From Acidovorax sp. (GTDB lineage Bacteria > Pseudomonadota > Gammaproteobacteria > Burkholderiales > Burkholderiaceae_C): a stretch of DNA of 64,000 bases. The position numbers and the translations under genes were made by a program. Below the pieces are notes generated by a model. The model was not told the origin of the DNA and made no database searches. It was given only the letters and a program-made list of their open reading frames with translations. Of the stretch, positions 45,316 through 53,197 are shown one piece after another (the first letter of the stretch is position 1; every line of letters starts with the position of its first letter). Location: the NCBI RefSeq assembly GCF_021287135.1, contig NZ_JAJTBB010000015.1:55977-119976 (forward strand), read 5' to 3'.

Positions 45316-45380
45316 TTGTTCGGTGTGCTTTTCCTGCTACAGTGCAAAAAAGTGCAATTAAGTGGTGAAAAGTGCCCTTG
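45316..45380 (+). promoter_or_regulatory. mraZ promoter and four-unit MraZ operator
   Basis: A TTGTTC/TACAGT promoter (spacer 16 bp; -10 at 45338-45343) is directly followed by four AGTG units beginning at 45341, 45351, 45361 and 45371, at exact 10-bp spacing. MraZ is known to repress the dcw cluster by binding short direct repeats spaced by one helical turn upstream of its own gene. The match to a GTGG/TGGG-type box and the position at the transcription start support an autoregulatory operator. Confidence 0.8.
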
Positions 45381-45430
45381 GAGCGCCCATTCGGCCTCCG
45401 AGGATTCCAACCCAACTGGGAATCTCGTCC

Positions 45431-45859
45431 GTGTTTCAAGGTGCCTCGTCGCTGAGTCTCGATGCGAAGGGTCGGCTGTCCGTGCCGACCCGGCACCGTG
45501 ACGTGCTCGCGGCCACCGCTGCGGGCCAGCTCACGATCACCAAGCACCCCCACGGCTGCCTGATGGTGTTCCCCCGCCCCGAGTGGGAGAAATTCCGCGA
45601 GCGCATCGCCCAGCTGCCCATGTCCGCCCAGTGGTGGAAGCGCATCTTCCTGGGCAACGCCATGGACGTGGAGATGGACGGCACCGGCCGCGTGCTGATC
45701 TCGCCCGAGCTGCGCCAGGCCGCCGGCATCAGCAAGGACACCATGCTGCTGGGCATGGGCAACCACTTCGAGCTCTGGGACAAGGCCACCTACGACGAGC
45801 AGGAGGCCCAGGCCATGCAGGGCGAGATGCCGGACGTGTTCAAGGATTTCTCCTTCTAG
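45431..45859 (+). CDS. mraZ: Transcriptional regulator MraZ
   Basis: A 142-residue AbrB-like protein that represses the division and cell-wall cluster. The two duplicated DxxGR units are seen as [15 protein letters not shown] and [14 protein letters not shown]. The GTG start at 45431 opens directly on the family N-terminus ([13 protein letters not shown]). Earlier in-frame codons overlap the operator and are rejected. It is the first gene of the cluster. Confidence 0.93.
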   Translation: MFQGASSLSLDAKGRLSVPTRHRDVLAATAAGQLTITKHPHGCLMVFPRPEWEKFRERIAQLPMSAQWWKRIFLGNAMDVEMDGTGRVLISPELRQAAGISKDTMLLGMGNHFELWDKATYDEQEAQAMQGEMPDVFKDFSF

Positions 45860-45862
45860 ACC

Positions 45863-46789
45863 ATGGCCGATATCGCTTTGCAACACACCACCGTCCTGCT
45901 CCAGGAGGCCGTGGACGCGCTCCTGGGGGGCGCGGGGCCGTCGCCCGGCGGCACCTGGGTGGACGCCACCTTCGGCCGCGGCGGGCATTCGCGCCTCCTT
46001 CTGCACCGGCTGGGGCCCGAAGGCCGCCTGGTGGCCTTTGACAAGGACCCCGAAGCCATCGCCGAAGCAACGCGCATCACCGATGCGCGTTTTTCCATCC
46101 GGCACGAAGGATTCCGCCACCTGGCCGAGCTGCCTGCCGCCAGCGCGGCCGGCGTGCTGATGGACCTGGGCGTGAGCTCGCCCCAGATCGACAGCCCCGA
46201 GCGGGGTTTCAGTTTCCGTTTTGACGGCCCTCTGGACATGCGCATGGACACCCCGCGCGGCACCAGCGTGGCCGAATGGCTGGCCACGGCCGAAGTCGGG
46301 CAGATTGCAGAGGTGATACGTGACTACGGTGAAGAACGGTTTGCTGGCCCCATTGCAAAGGCGATTGTTGCTCGGCGCGAAGAACGGGGTGCTCTTGCAA
46401 CCACCGCCGAACTGGCCGAACTCGTGGCTGGCGCGGTCAAAACCCGCGAGCCGGGCCAGAACCCTGCAACGCGCACATTTCAAGCTCTTCGGATTTTCAT
46501 CAACGCCGAGCTTGAAGAGCTGCAACAGGCGCTAGAGGCCAGCCTCTCGGTGCTGCAGCCGGGCGGGCGGCTGGTGGTCATCAGCTTCCACTCGCTGGAG
46601 GACCGCATCGTCAAGCAGTTCATCGCCCAGCACTCCAAGGAGGTGTACGACCGCCGCGCGCCTTTTGCCATGCCGCAGCCCATGAAGCTCGTGGCCCTGG
46701 ACCGCATCAAGCCCAGCGCGGCCGAGGTGGAGGCCAACCCGCGCGCACGCAGCGCCATCATGCGCGTGGCCGAGCGCACGGAGGTTTGA
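45863..46789 (+). CDS. rsmH: 16S rRNA (cytosine-1402 N4) methyltransferase
   Basis: A 308-residue enzyme that methylates C1402 in the 16S rRNA decoding centre. The SAM motif [16 protein letters not shown] is near 33-48, [10 protein letters not shown] follows, and [16 protein letters not shown] lies near the end. It starts 3 bp after the mraZ stop. The stretch 46310-46540 uses noticeably more A/T third positions than the flanking parts. The link to ftsL is broken by a repeat. Confidence 0.95.
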   Translation: MADIALQHTTVLLQEAVDALLGGAGPSPGGTWVDATFGRGGHSRLLLHRLGPEGRLVAFDKDPEAIAEATRITDARFSIRHEGFRHLAELPAASAAGVLMDLGVSSPQIDSPERGFSFRFDGPLDMRMDTPRGTSVAEWLATAEVGQIAEVIRDYGEERFAGPIAKAIVARREERGALATTAELAELVAGAVKTREPGQNPATRTFQALRIFINAELEELQQALEASLSVLQPGGRLVVISFHSLEDRIVKQFIAQHSKEVYDRRAPFAMPQPMKLVALDRIKPSAAEVEANPRARSAIMRVAERTEV

Positions 46790-46796
46790 CATGCAG

Positions 46797-46905
46797 TACC
46801 TCCTGAGCCGCTTCGCGCCTTCCCCCTGCAGGGCGGCAACGCCCACGCTGCGGGGCGGCCCCTGCTCGGCGTCCCCCGCCGGGGCCGCGCCCGTCTCCAC
46901 CGATG
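46797..46905 (+). repeat. C-rich repeat between rsmH and ftsL, third copy
   Basis: CCTCCTGAGCCGCTTCGCGC followed by CTTCCCCCTGCAGGG and GC-rich hairpins resembles the copies at 15078 and 25707. GGAGGT occurs just before the element (46782-46787) and again just after it (46908-46913), where it serves as the ftsL ribosome-binding site. That could be a short target duplication. Confidence 0.55.
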
Positions 46906-46921
46906 CTGGAGGTCGCGGGGT

Positions 46922-47230
46922 ATGACTCGGCTCAACGTCGTCCTGCTCATGGCCGTGCTGGCCAGCGCCATCTATTTGGTGCACACCCAGTACGAGTCGC
47001 GCCGCCTGTTCACCGAACTGGACCGCGCCACGGCCGAGGCCCGCCGGCTGGAAACCGAGAACCAGCGCCTGCAGGTGGAAAAGCGCGCCCAGGCCACGCC
47101 ACTGCGCGTGGAGAAGATCGCGCGCGCCCAGCTCAACATGCGCACGGCCACGCCGGCCATCACGCAGTATGTGTCCGACCCGCAGGGCGCTGCGGCCGCA
47201 CCGGCCAGCGCCACAGGGGGGCAACCATGA
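46922..47230 (+). CDS. ftsL: Cell division protein FtsL
   Basis: A 102-residue bitopic division protein that joins FtsB and FtsQ in the divisome. It has a membrane segment at about 4-21 and a leucine-zipper-like coiled coil (LFTELDRATAEARRLETENQ). The usual LRVEKIARAQLNM end motif follows. Its stop overlaps the ftsI start (ATGA). Confidence 0.93.
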   Translation: MTRLNVVLLMAVLASAIYLVHTQYESRRLFTELDRATAEARRLETENQRLQVEKRAQATPLRVEKIARAQLNMRTATPAITQYVSDPQGAAAAPASATGGQP

Positions 47231-48975
47231 GCCGCCGCAGCGTGGTCTACACCGCCAGCCCCCTGCTGGCCAGCAAGACGCCCGTGTGGCGCAGCAAGTT
47301 CATCGTGGCCGCGATCGCGCTGGGCTTTCTGGGCCTGGCCGGGCGTGCCGCCTACGTGCAGGTGTTTGGCAATGCGTTCTTCCAGCGCCAGGGCGAGGTG
47401 CGTTTTGCGCGCACGCTGGAACTGCCCGCCAACCGCGGCAAGATCCTGGACCGCAACGGGCTGATCCTGGCCTCCAGCGTGCCGGCAGCCAGCATCTGGG
47501 CCATTCCCGAAGACGTGGAGCACGACAAGCCCGAGGTGCAGGCCAAGCTCAAGGAGCTGGCCAAGCTGCTGGACATGCCGCTGGCCGAGCTGCAGAAAAA
47601 GCTGGCCGACGAGGACAAGACCTTCGTGTGGGTCAAGCGCCAGCTGGACTGGGACGTGGGCCAGCAGATCGCCAAGCTGGACATCAAGGGCATCTACCAG
47701 CGCAAGGAATACAAACGCCAGTACCCCGAAGGCGAGGCCGCTGCGCACGTGGTGGGCTTCACCAACGTGGAAGACCACGGCCAGGAGGGGATGGAACTGG
47801 CGTTCGACAAGGACCTGGCGGGCAAGCCTGGGTCGCGTCGGGTGATCAAGGACCGCCTGGGCCGCGTGGTCGAAGGCGTGGGCGAGACCGTGCCGCCCGT
47901 GGATGGCAAGGACATGCAGCTGTCCATCGACAGCAAGGTGCAGTTCTTCGCGTACCAGAAGCTGCGCGACCAGGTGACCGCGCACAAGGCCAAGGCGGGC
48001 AGCGTGGTGGTGCTGGACGCCCACACCGGCGAGCTGCTGGCGCTGGCCAACTACCCCAGCTACGTGCCCGACAAGCGCCAGAACCTCACCGGCGAGCAAC
48101 TGCGCAACCGCGCGCTCACCGACGTGTTCGAGCCCGGCTCCACCATGAAGCCGTTCACCATCGGCCTGGCACTGGAGACCGGCCGCGTGCGCCCCGACAC
48201 CATCGTGGACACCAACCCGGGCCGCATCACCATCACGGGCTCCACCATTTCGGACACGCACAACTACGGCGTGCTCACGGTGGAAGGCGTGATCCAGAAG
48301 TCCAGCAACGTGGGCACGACCAAGATCGCCATGCAGATGCCCGCGCGCGAGATGTGGGAGACCTTCTCGGCCGCCGGCTTCGGGCAAAAGCCGCAGCTGC
48401 ACTTCCCGGGCGTGGTGACGGGGCGCCTGCGGCCCTACAAGACCTGGCGCCCGGTGGAGCAGGCCACCATGTCGTACGGCTACGGCCTGTCGGCCAGCCT
48501 GTTCCAGATGGCGCGCTCGTACACCGTGTTCGCCAACGGCGGGCGCGTGATTCCCGCCACCATGCTCAAGACCAGCGAGCCCGCCGTGGGCGTGCCCGTG
48601 TTCTCCGAGCGCACGGCCGACCAGGTTCGCAAGATGCTGCAGATGGCCGCCGGCCCCGGCGGCACGGGCCAGAAGGCCCAGACGCTGGGCTACTCGGTGG
48701 GTGGCAAGTCCGGCACGGCGCGCAAGCAGGTGGGCAAAAGCTACGCCTCGGGCAAGTACCGGGCGTGGTTCACCGGCATGGCGCCCATCGACAAGCCGCG
48801 CATCATCGTGGCCGTGATGATCGACGAGCCCAGCGCCGGGCAGGTGTACGGCGGCCTGGTGGCCGCGCCTGTGTTCAGCGAAGTGGTGCAACAGACGCTG
48901 CGCATGATGGGCGTGCCGCCCGACATGGCCGTCAAGCCGCAGATCGTGGCCAACGCGGTGGAGGAATCGCTATGA
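47227..48975 (+). CDS. ftsI: Peptidoglycan D,D-transpeptidase FtsI (penicillin-binding protein 3)
   Basis: A 582-residue septal transpeptidase. It has an N-terminal membrane anchor (about 25-45), a pedestal domain (RGKILDRNG), and a penicillin-binding domain with the catalytic Ser305 in STMK, SSN (SSNVGT) and KSGTA at 494-498. Its stop overlaps the murE start (ATGA). Confidence 0.96.
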   Translation: MSRRSVVYTASPLLASKTPVWRSKFIVAAIALGFLGLAGRAAYVQVFGNAFFQRQGEVRFARTLELPANRGKILDRNGLILASSVPAASIWAIPEDVEHDKPEVQAKLKELAKLLDMPLAELQKKLADEDKTFVWVKRQLDWDVGQQIAKLDIKGIYQRKEYKRQYPEGEAAAHVVGFTNVEDHGQEGMELAFDKDLAGKPGSRRVIKDRLGRVVEGVGETVPPVDGKDMQLSIDSKVQFFAYQKLRDQVTAHKAKAGSVVVLDAHTGELLALANYPSYVPDKRQNLTGEQLRNRALTDVFEPGSTMKPFTIGLALETGRVRPDTIVDTNPGRITITGSTISDTHNYGVLTVEGVIQKSSNVGTTKIAMQMPAREMWETFSAAGFGQKPQLHFPGVVTGRLRPYKTWRPVEQATMSYGYGLSASLFQMARSYTVFANGGRVIPATMLKTSEPAVGVPVFSERTADQVRKMLQMAAGPGGTGQKAQTLGYSVGGKSGTARKQVGKSYASGKYRAWFTGMAPIDKPRIIVAVMIDEPSAGQVYGGLVAAPVFSEVVQQTLRMMGVPPDMAVKPQIVANAVEESL

Positions 48976-50483
48976 CGCCATCCACAGTGCCCTTGCTGGC
49001 CTCGGTGCAGGAAGCCGTCGCCTGGCTGCGCGAGCGCGTCACGGGCACGCTGCAGACCGACAGCCGCCTGGTTCGCCCCGGCGATGCGTTCATTGCCTGG
49101 CCCGGTGCGGCCACGGACGGCCGCGCGCACATTGGCGACGCGCTGGCGCGGGGCGCCGTGGCGTGCCTGGTCGAGCAGGACGGGGCGGACGCCTTTGCGC
49201 TCGGCGGCCTGCCCGTGGCGGCACTGCGCGGCCTGAAGGCTGCCACCGGCCTGATTGCGGCGGAATGGTTCGAGCAGCCCAGCCAGCGCCTGGACGTGCT
49301 GGCTGTGACCGGCACCAACGGCAAGACCAGCACCGCATGGTGGTTGGCCGAAGCGCTGAATTTGCTATCAAAGCAAGAGCTGCTTGCGCAAGGTGGATGC
49401 GCCCTAGTGGGCACTTTGGGCATGGGCACACCTCCTGCGCTCAGCAGCACCGGCATGACGACGCCCGACCCTGTGCGGCTGCAGCGCGCCTTTCAGCAGT
49501 TTGCCGACGCGGGCCGCACGGCCTGCGCCATCGAGGCCTCGTCCATCGGCCTGGCCGAGCATCGGCTGGTGGGCACGCGCATCCGCGTGGCGGTGTTCAC
49601 CAACTTCACGCAAGACCACCTGGACTACCACCCGGGCATGGCGGCCTACTGGCAGGCCAAGAGCATCCTGTTCGACTGGCCCGGGCTGCAGGCGGCCGTG
49701 GTCAACATCGACGACCCGCGCGGCGCCGAGCTGCACGCCTCGCTGGCCGACCGCATGCTGGACCTGTGGAGCCTCTCCATCACCGGCCCGGCCCGCCTGG
49801 CCGCCCGCGACATCGCCATGGGCGAGGGCGGCCTGCGCTTCACGGTGGCCGAGGGCGTGCACACGCATGTGCTGCAGACACGGGTGATCGGGCTGTACAA
49901 CGTGTCCAACCTGCTGGGCGTGCTGGCCGGCCTGCGCGCGCTGGGCGTGCCGCTGGAGCATGCGCTGTATGCCTGCGCCCAGCTCACACCCGTGCCCGGC
50001 CGCATGGAGCAGATCCTCAGCCCCGGCCAGCCCCTGGTGGCCGTGGACTACGCCCACACGCCCGACGCCCTGGACAAGGCCCTGCTCGCGCTGCGCCCCA
50101 TCGCGCAGGAGCGTGGAGGCCAGCTGTGGTGCGTGTTTGGCTGCGGCGGCGACCGCGACGCCGGCAAGCGCCCGCTGATGGGCGCCGTGGCCCAGCGGCA
50201 CGCCGACCGCGTGGTGGTCACCAGCGACAACCCGCGCAGCGAAGACCCCGCCGCCATCCTGCACCAGATCCTGCAGGGCACGATTGCCGGCAGCACCGTG
50301 CAGGCCGAGCCCGACCGCGCCGCCGCCATTGCCCAGGCCATTGCCGAAGCCGCCCCCGCCGACGTGGTGCTGATCGCCGGCAAGGGCCACGAAGACACCC
50401 AGGAGACGGCGGGCGTGCGCGTTCCGTTCTCCGACCTGGCCCATGCGCGTGCTGCGCTGCAGGCCCGAGGAGCCACCGCATGA
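48972..50483 (+). CDS. murE: UDP-MurNAc-L-Ala-D-Glu:meso-diaminopimelate ligase
   Basis: A 503-residue Mur ligase that adds meso-diaminopimelate to the peptidoglycan precursor in the cytoplasm. The ATP loop GTNGKTSTAWW is near 114-124, and the diaminopimelate-specific DNPR motif (TSDNPRSEDP) is intact. Residues about 129-147, immediately after the ATP loop helix, come from an interspersed repeat. It overlaps ftsI and murF by 4 bp each. Confidence 0.95.
   Translation: MTPSTVPLLASVQEAVAWLRERVTGTLQTDSRLVRPGDAFIAWPGAATDGRAHIGDALARGAVACLVEQDGADAFALGGLPVAALRGLKAATGLIAAEWFEQPSQRLDVLAVTGTNGKTSTAWWLAEALNLLSKQELLAQGGCALVGTLGMGTPPALSSTGMTTPDPVRLQRAFQQFADAGRTACAIEASSIGLAEHRLVGTRIRVAVFTNFTQDHLDYHPGMAAYWQAKSILFDWPGLQAAVVNIDDPRGAELHASLADRMLDLWSLSITGPARLAARDIAMGEGGLRFTVAEGVHTHVLQTRVIGLYNVSNLLGVLAGLRALGVPLEHALYACAQLTPVPGRMEQILSPGQPLVAVDYAHTPDALDKALLALRPIAQERGGQLWCVFGCGGDRDAGKRPLMGAVAQRHADRVVVTSDNPRSEDPAAILHQILQGTIAGSTVQAEPDRAAAIAQAIAEAAPADVVLIAGKGHEDTQETAGVRVPFSDLAHARAALQARGATA
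49357..49412 (+). repeat. Interspersed repeat inside murE
   Basis: TTTGCTATCAAAGCAAGAGC, TGCTTGCGCAAGGTGGATGC, then GCCCTAGTGGGC follows the GATAGCTGCTTGCGC family, with the left-end variant TTTGCTATCAAA. It is translated as LLSKQELLAQGGCALVG and brings CTA, TCA and TTG codons into an otherwise GC-ending gene. Confidence 0.72.
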
Positions 50484-51964
50484 CCGCCCCCACTGGCGTG
50501 ATGTTGACCCTGCAGCAGGCGCTGGCCCTGGTGCAGCCCCGCGTGCCCGCCGCCCGCCTGGTAGGCGACGGCGCCACGCCGCTGGTGCGCGTACACACCG
50601 ACACGCGCACGCTGCAGGCGGGCGACCTGTTCGTGGCCCTCAAGGGCGAGCGCTTCGATGCCAATGCCTTCCTGGCCGATGCGCGCGCCGGCGGCGCCGC
50701 GGCGGCCCTGGCCCATGGCGGCCTGGAGGCGGCCGGGCTGGCCGGCATCGAGGTGCCCGACACCCTGGCGGCCCTGGGCGCGCTGGCCACCGCGTGGCGT
50801 GCGCAGTTCAGCCTGCCGCTGATCGGCGTGACGGGCAGCAACGGCAAGACCACCGTCACGCAGATGATCGCGTCCATCCTGCGCGCCTGGCAGGGTGACG
50901 CGGCCTTTGCCACCCAGGGCAACTTCAACAACGACATCGGCGTGCCGCTGATGCTGCTGCGCCTCACCGCCGCGCACCGCGCCGCCGTGATCGAGATGGG
51001 CATGAACCACCCGGGCGAGATTGCCCGCCTGGCCGCCATGGCGCAGCCCACGGTGGCGCTGGTGAACAACGCGCAGCGCGAGCACCTGGAGTTCATGCAC
51101 ACGGTGGAGGCGGTGGCGCGCGAGAACGGCTCGGTGTTTGCCAGCCTGCCCGCCGACGGCGTGGCCGTGTTCCCCGCAGGGGATGCCTACACCGGCCTGT
51201 GGCAAACGCTCGCACAGGGGCGCCGCACGCTCACCTTCGGCGAAGGCGGCGACGTGGTCTGCCAGCGGGCCGCCTGGGAGCAGGGTGCCTGGGCTGTCGA
51301 GGTGGGCACGCCGCAGGGCGGCTTCTCCACCCGCCTGCACATTGCCGGGCGCCACAACGTGACCAACGCGCTGGCCGCTGCCGCCTGCGCGCTGGCGGCG
51401 GGCGTTCCGTTGCCGGCGATTGGGCAGGGGCTGCAGGATTTCGTGCCGGTCAAGGGCCGTTCGCGCGCTTTCAGCCTGCGTGCCGCGGGCCGCGACATCA
51501 CCGTGGTGGACGACACCTACAACGCCAACCCCGACTCCATGCGCGCCGCCCTCGACGTGCTGGCCGAACTGCCCGGCCCGCAGCTGATGGTGATGGGCGA
51601 CATGGGCGAGGTGGGCGACCAGGGGCCACAGTTCCACGCCGAGGCGGGTGCGCATGCGCGCGCCGCCGGCATTGCACACCTGTTTGTGCTGGGGGCGCAG
51701 TCGGTGCATGCCGCGGCGGCCTTTGACCGCAGCAGAAGCGGCAGCGGCCCCAGCGCCCGGGTTTTCAACAAGATGGGCGCACTGCAGGCCGCAGTGCGCG
51801 ACGCCCTGCCCACCGTGGGCAGCGTGCTGGTCAAGGGATCGCGATTCATGAAGATGGAACAGGTGGTGGAGGCGATCGCCTCTGCCGCAGCCGTGCCGCA
51901 GCAGGCACCCGAACAACAACAACGCAATGCGGCACCGGAGGGACACCATGGCGCAACCCCGTGA
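50480..51964 (+). CDS. murF: UDP-MurNAc-tripeptide:D-Ala-D-Ala ligase
   Basis: A 494-residue Mur ligase that completes the cytoplasmic pentapeptide. The ATP loop GSNGKTTVTQMIASIL, the NFNNDIGVPLMLL motif and VVDDTYNANPDSM are clear. It starts on the murE stop (ATGA). The last ~20 residues are Gln-rich. A GGAGGT for mraY lies 42 bp after the stop. Confidence 0.95.
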   Translation: MTAPTGVMLTLQQALALVQPRVPAARLVGDGATPLVRVHTDTRTLQAGDLFVALKGERFDANAFLADARAGGAAAALAHGGLEAAGLAGIEVPDTLAALGALATAWRAQFSLPLIGVTGSNGKTTVTQMIASILRAWQGDAAFATQGNFNNDIGVPLMLLRLTAAHRAAVIEMGMNHPGEIARLAAMAQPTVALVNNAQREHLEFMHTVEAVARENGSVFASLPADGVAVFPAGDAYTGLWQTLAQGRRTLTFGEGGDVVCQRAAWEQGAWAVEVGTPQGGFSTRLHIAGRHNVTNALAAAACALAAGVPLPAIGQGLQDFVPVKGRSRAFSLRAAGRDITVVDDTYNANPDSMRAALDVLAELPGPQLMVMGDMGEVGDQGPQFHAEAGAHARAAGIAHLFVLGAQSVHAAAAFDRSRSGSGPSARVFNKMGALQAAVRDALPTVGSVLVKGSRFMKMEQVVEAIASAAAVPQQAPEQQQRNAAPEGHHGATP

Positions 51965-52018
51965 CACCGCCCGCACCGCGCACTGCGCCGTTGCCCAACA
52001 TTGGGCCGGAGGTGCGCC

Positions 52019-53197
52019 ATGCTGCTGATGCTGTCGCAATGGCTGCAGGGCCTGTCGCCCGAGTTCGGCTTCTTCCGCGTGTTCCAGTACCTCACCTTCC
52101 GTGCGGTGATGGCGGCCATGACGGCGCTGCTCATCGGCCTGGTGGCGGGGCCCAAGGTGATCCGCGTGCTCACCTCGCTCAAGATCGGCCAGCCCATCCG
52201 CGGCTATGGCCTGCAGACGCACCTGTCCAAGAGCGGCACGCCCACCATGGGCGGTGTGCTCATCCTGCTGTCGATCGCGATCTCCACGCTGCTGTGGTTC
52301 GACCTGTCCAACCGCTTCGTGTGGATCGTGCTCATCGTCACGCTGGGCTTTGGTGCCATCGGCTGGGTGGACGACTGGCGCAAGGTGGTCAACAAGGACC
52401 CCGAGGGCATGCGCTCGCGCGAGAAGTACTTCTGGCAGTCGGTGATCGGCCTGATGGCGGCGCTGTACCTGGTGTTCAGCATTTCGGAAAGCTCCAACGC
52501 CAAGGTGTGGGAGCTGTTCGTGGGCTGGGTGCAGTCCGGCTTTGCGCTGGACCTGCCGCCCAAGGCCGGTCTGCAGCTGCCCTTCTTCAAGGAAGTGAGC
52601 TACCCGCTGGGCGTGCTGGGCTTTGTCGTCATGACCTATCTGGTCATCGTGGGCTCCAGCAATGCCGTGAACCTGACCGACGGCCTGGACGGCCTGGCCA
52701 TCATGCCCGTGGTGATGGTGGGTTCCGCCCTGGGCGTGTTCGCCTACGTCACCGGCAGCTCGGTGTATTCCAAGTACCTGTTCTTCCCGCACATTCCCGG
52801 CTCGGGCGAGCTGCTGATCTTCTGCGCGGCCATGGCCGGCGCGGGCCTCGCGTTTTTGTGGTTCAACGCGCACCCGGCGCAGGTCTTCATGGGCGACGTG
52901 GGCGCGCTGGCGCTGGGCGGTGCTCTGGGCACCATCGCCGTCATCGTGCGGCAGGAAATCGTGCTGGCCATCATGGGCGGCATCTTCGTCGTCGAGGCGC
53001 TGTCGGTGATGCTGCAGGTCACCTGGTTCAAGATCACCAAGAGGCGCTATGGCGAGGGCCGGCGGCTGCTGAAGATGGCGCCGCTGCACCACCATTTTGA
53101 AAAGAGCGGCTGGAAGGAGACCCAGGTGGTCGTGCGCTTCTGGATCGTCACCATGCTGCTGTGCCTGATCGGCCTGTCCACCCTGAAGCTGCGATGA
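52019..53197 (+). CDS. mraY: Phospho-MurNAc-pentapeptide transferase MraY
   Basis: A 392-residue polytopic inner-membrane enzyme that makes lipid I from undecaprenyl phosphate. The conserved KSGTPTMGG near residue 75, the NLTDGLDGL active-site loop and [13 protein letters not shown]...HHHFE are present, with about ten membrane helices. The ATG at 52019 has GGAGGT 6 bases upstream. The stop overlaps the murD start. Confidence 0.96.
   Translation: MLLMLSQWLQGLSPEFGFFRVFQYLTFRAVMAAMTALLIGLVAGPKVIRVLTSLKIGQPIRGYGLQTHLSKSGTPTMGGVLILLSIAISTLLWFDLSNRFVWIVLIVTLGFGAIGWVDDWRKVVNKDPEGMRSREKYFWQSVIGLMAALYLVFSISESSNAKVWELFVGWVQSGFALDLPPKAGLQLPFFKEVSYPLGVLGFVVMTYLVIVGSSNAVNLTDGLDGLAIMPVVMVGSALGVFAYVTGSSVYSKYLFFPHIPGSGELLIFCAAMAGAGLAFLWFNAHPAQVFMGDVGALALGGALGTIAVIVRQEIVLAIMGGIFVVEALSVMLQVTWFKITKRRYGEGRRLLKMAPLHHHFEKSGWKETQVVVRFWIVTMLLCLIGLSTLKLR

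Noticed and set aside
46495-46545. Apparent repeat copy in rsmH (GAAGAGCTGCAACAGGCGCT with AGAGGCC)
   Set aside because: The encoded [20 protein letters not shown] is the normal conserved RsmH sequence, so the similarity to the repeat arms is coincidental.
46903-48975. A frame joining sequence upstream of ftsL to ftsI as one 690-codon gene
   Set aside because: ftsI has a normal start at 47227 overlapping the ftsL stop, and the extra N-terminus is an out-of-frame reading of ftsL.
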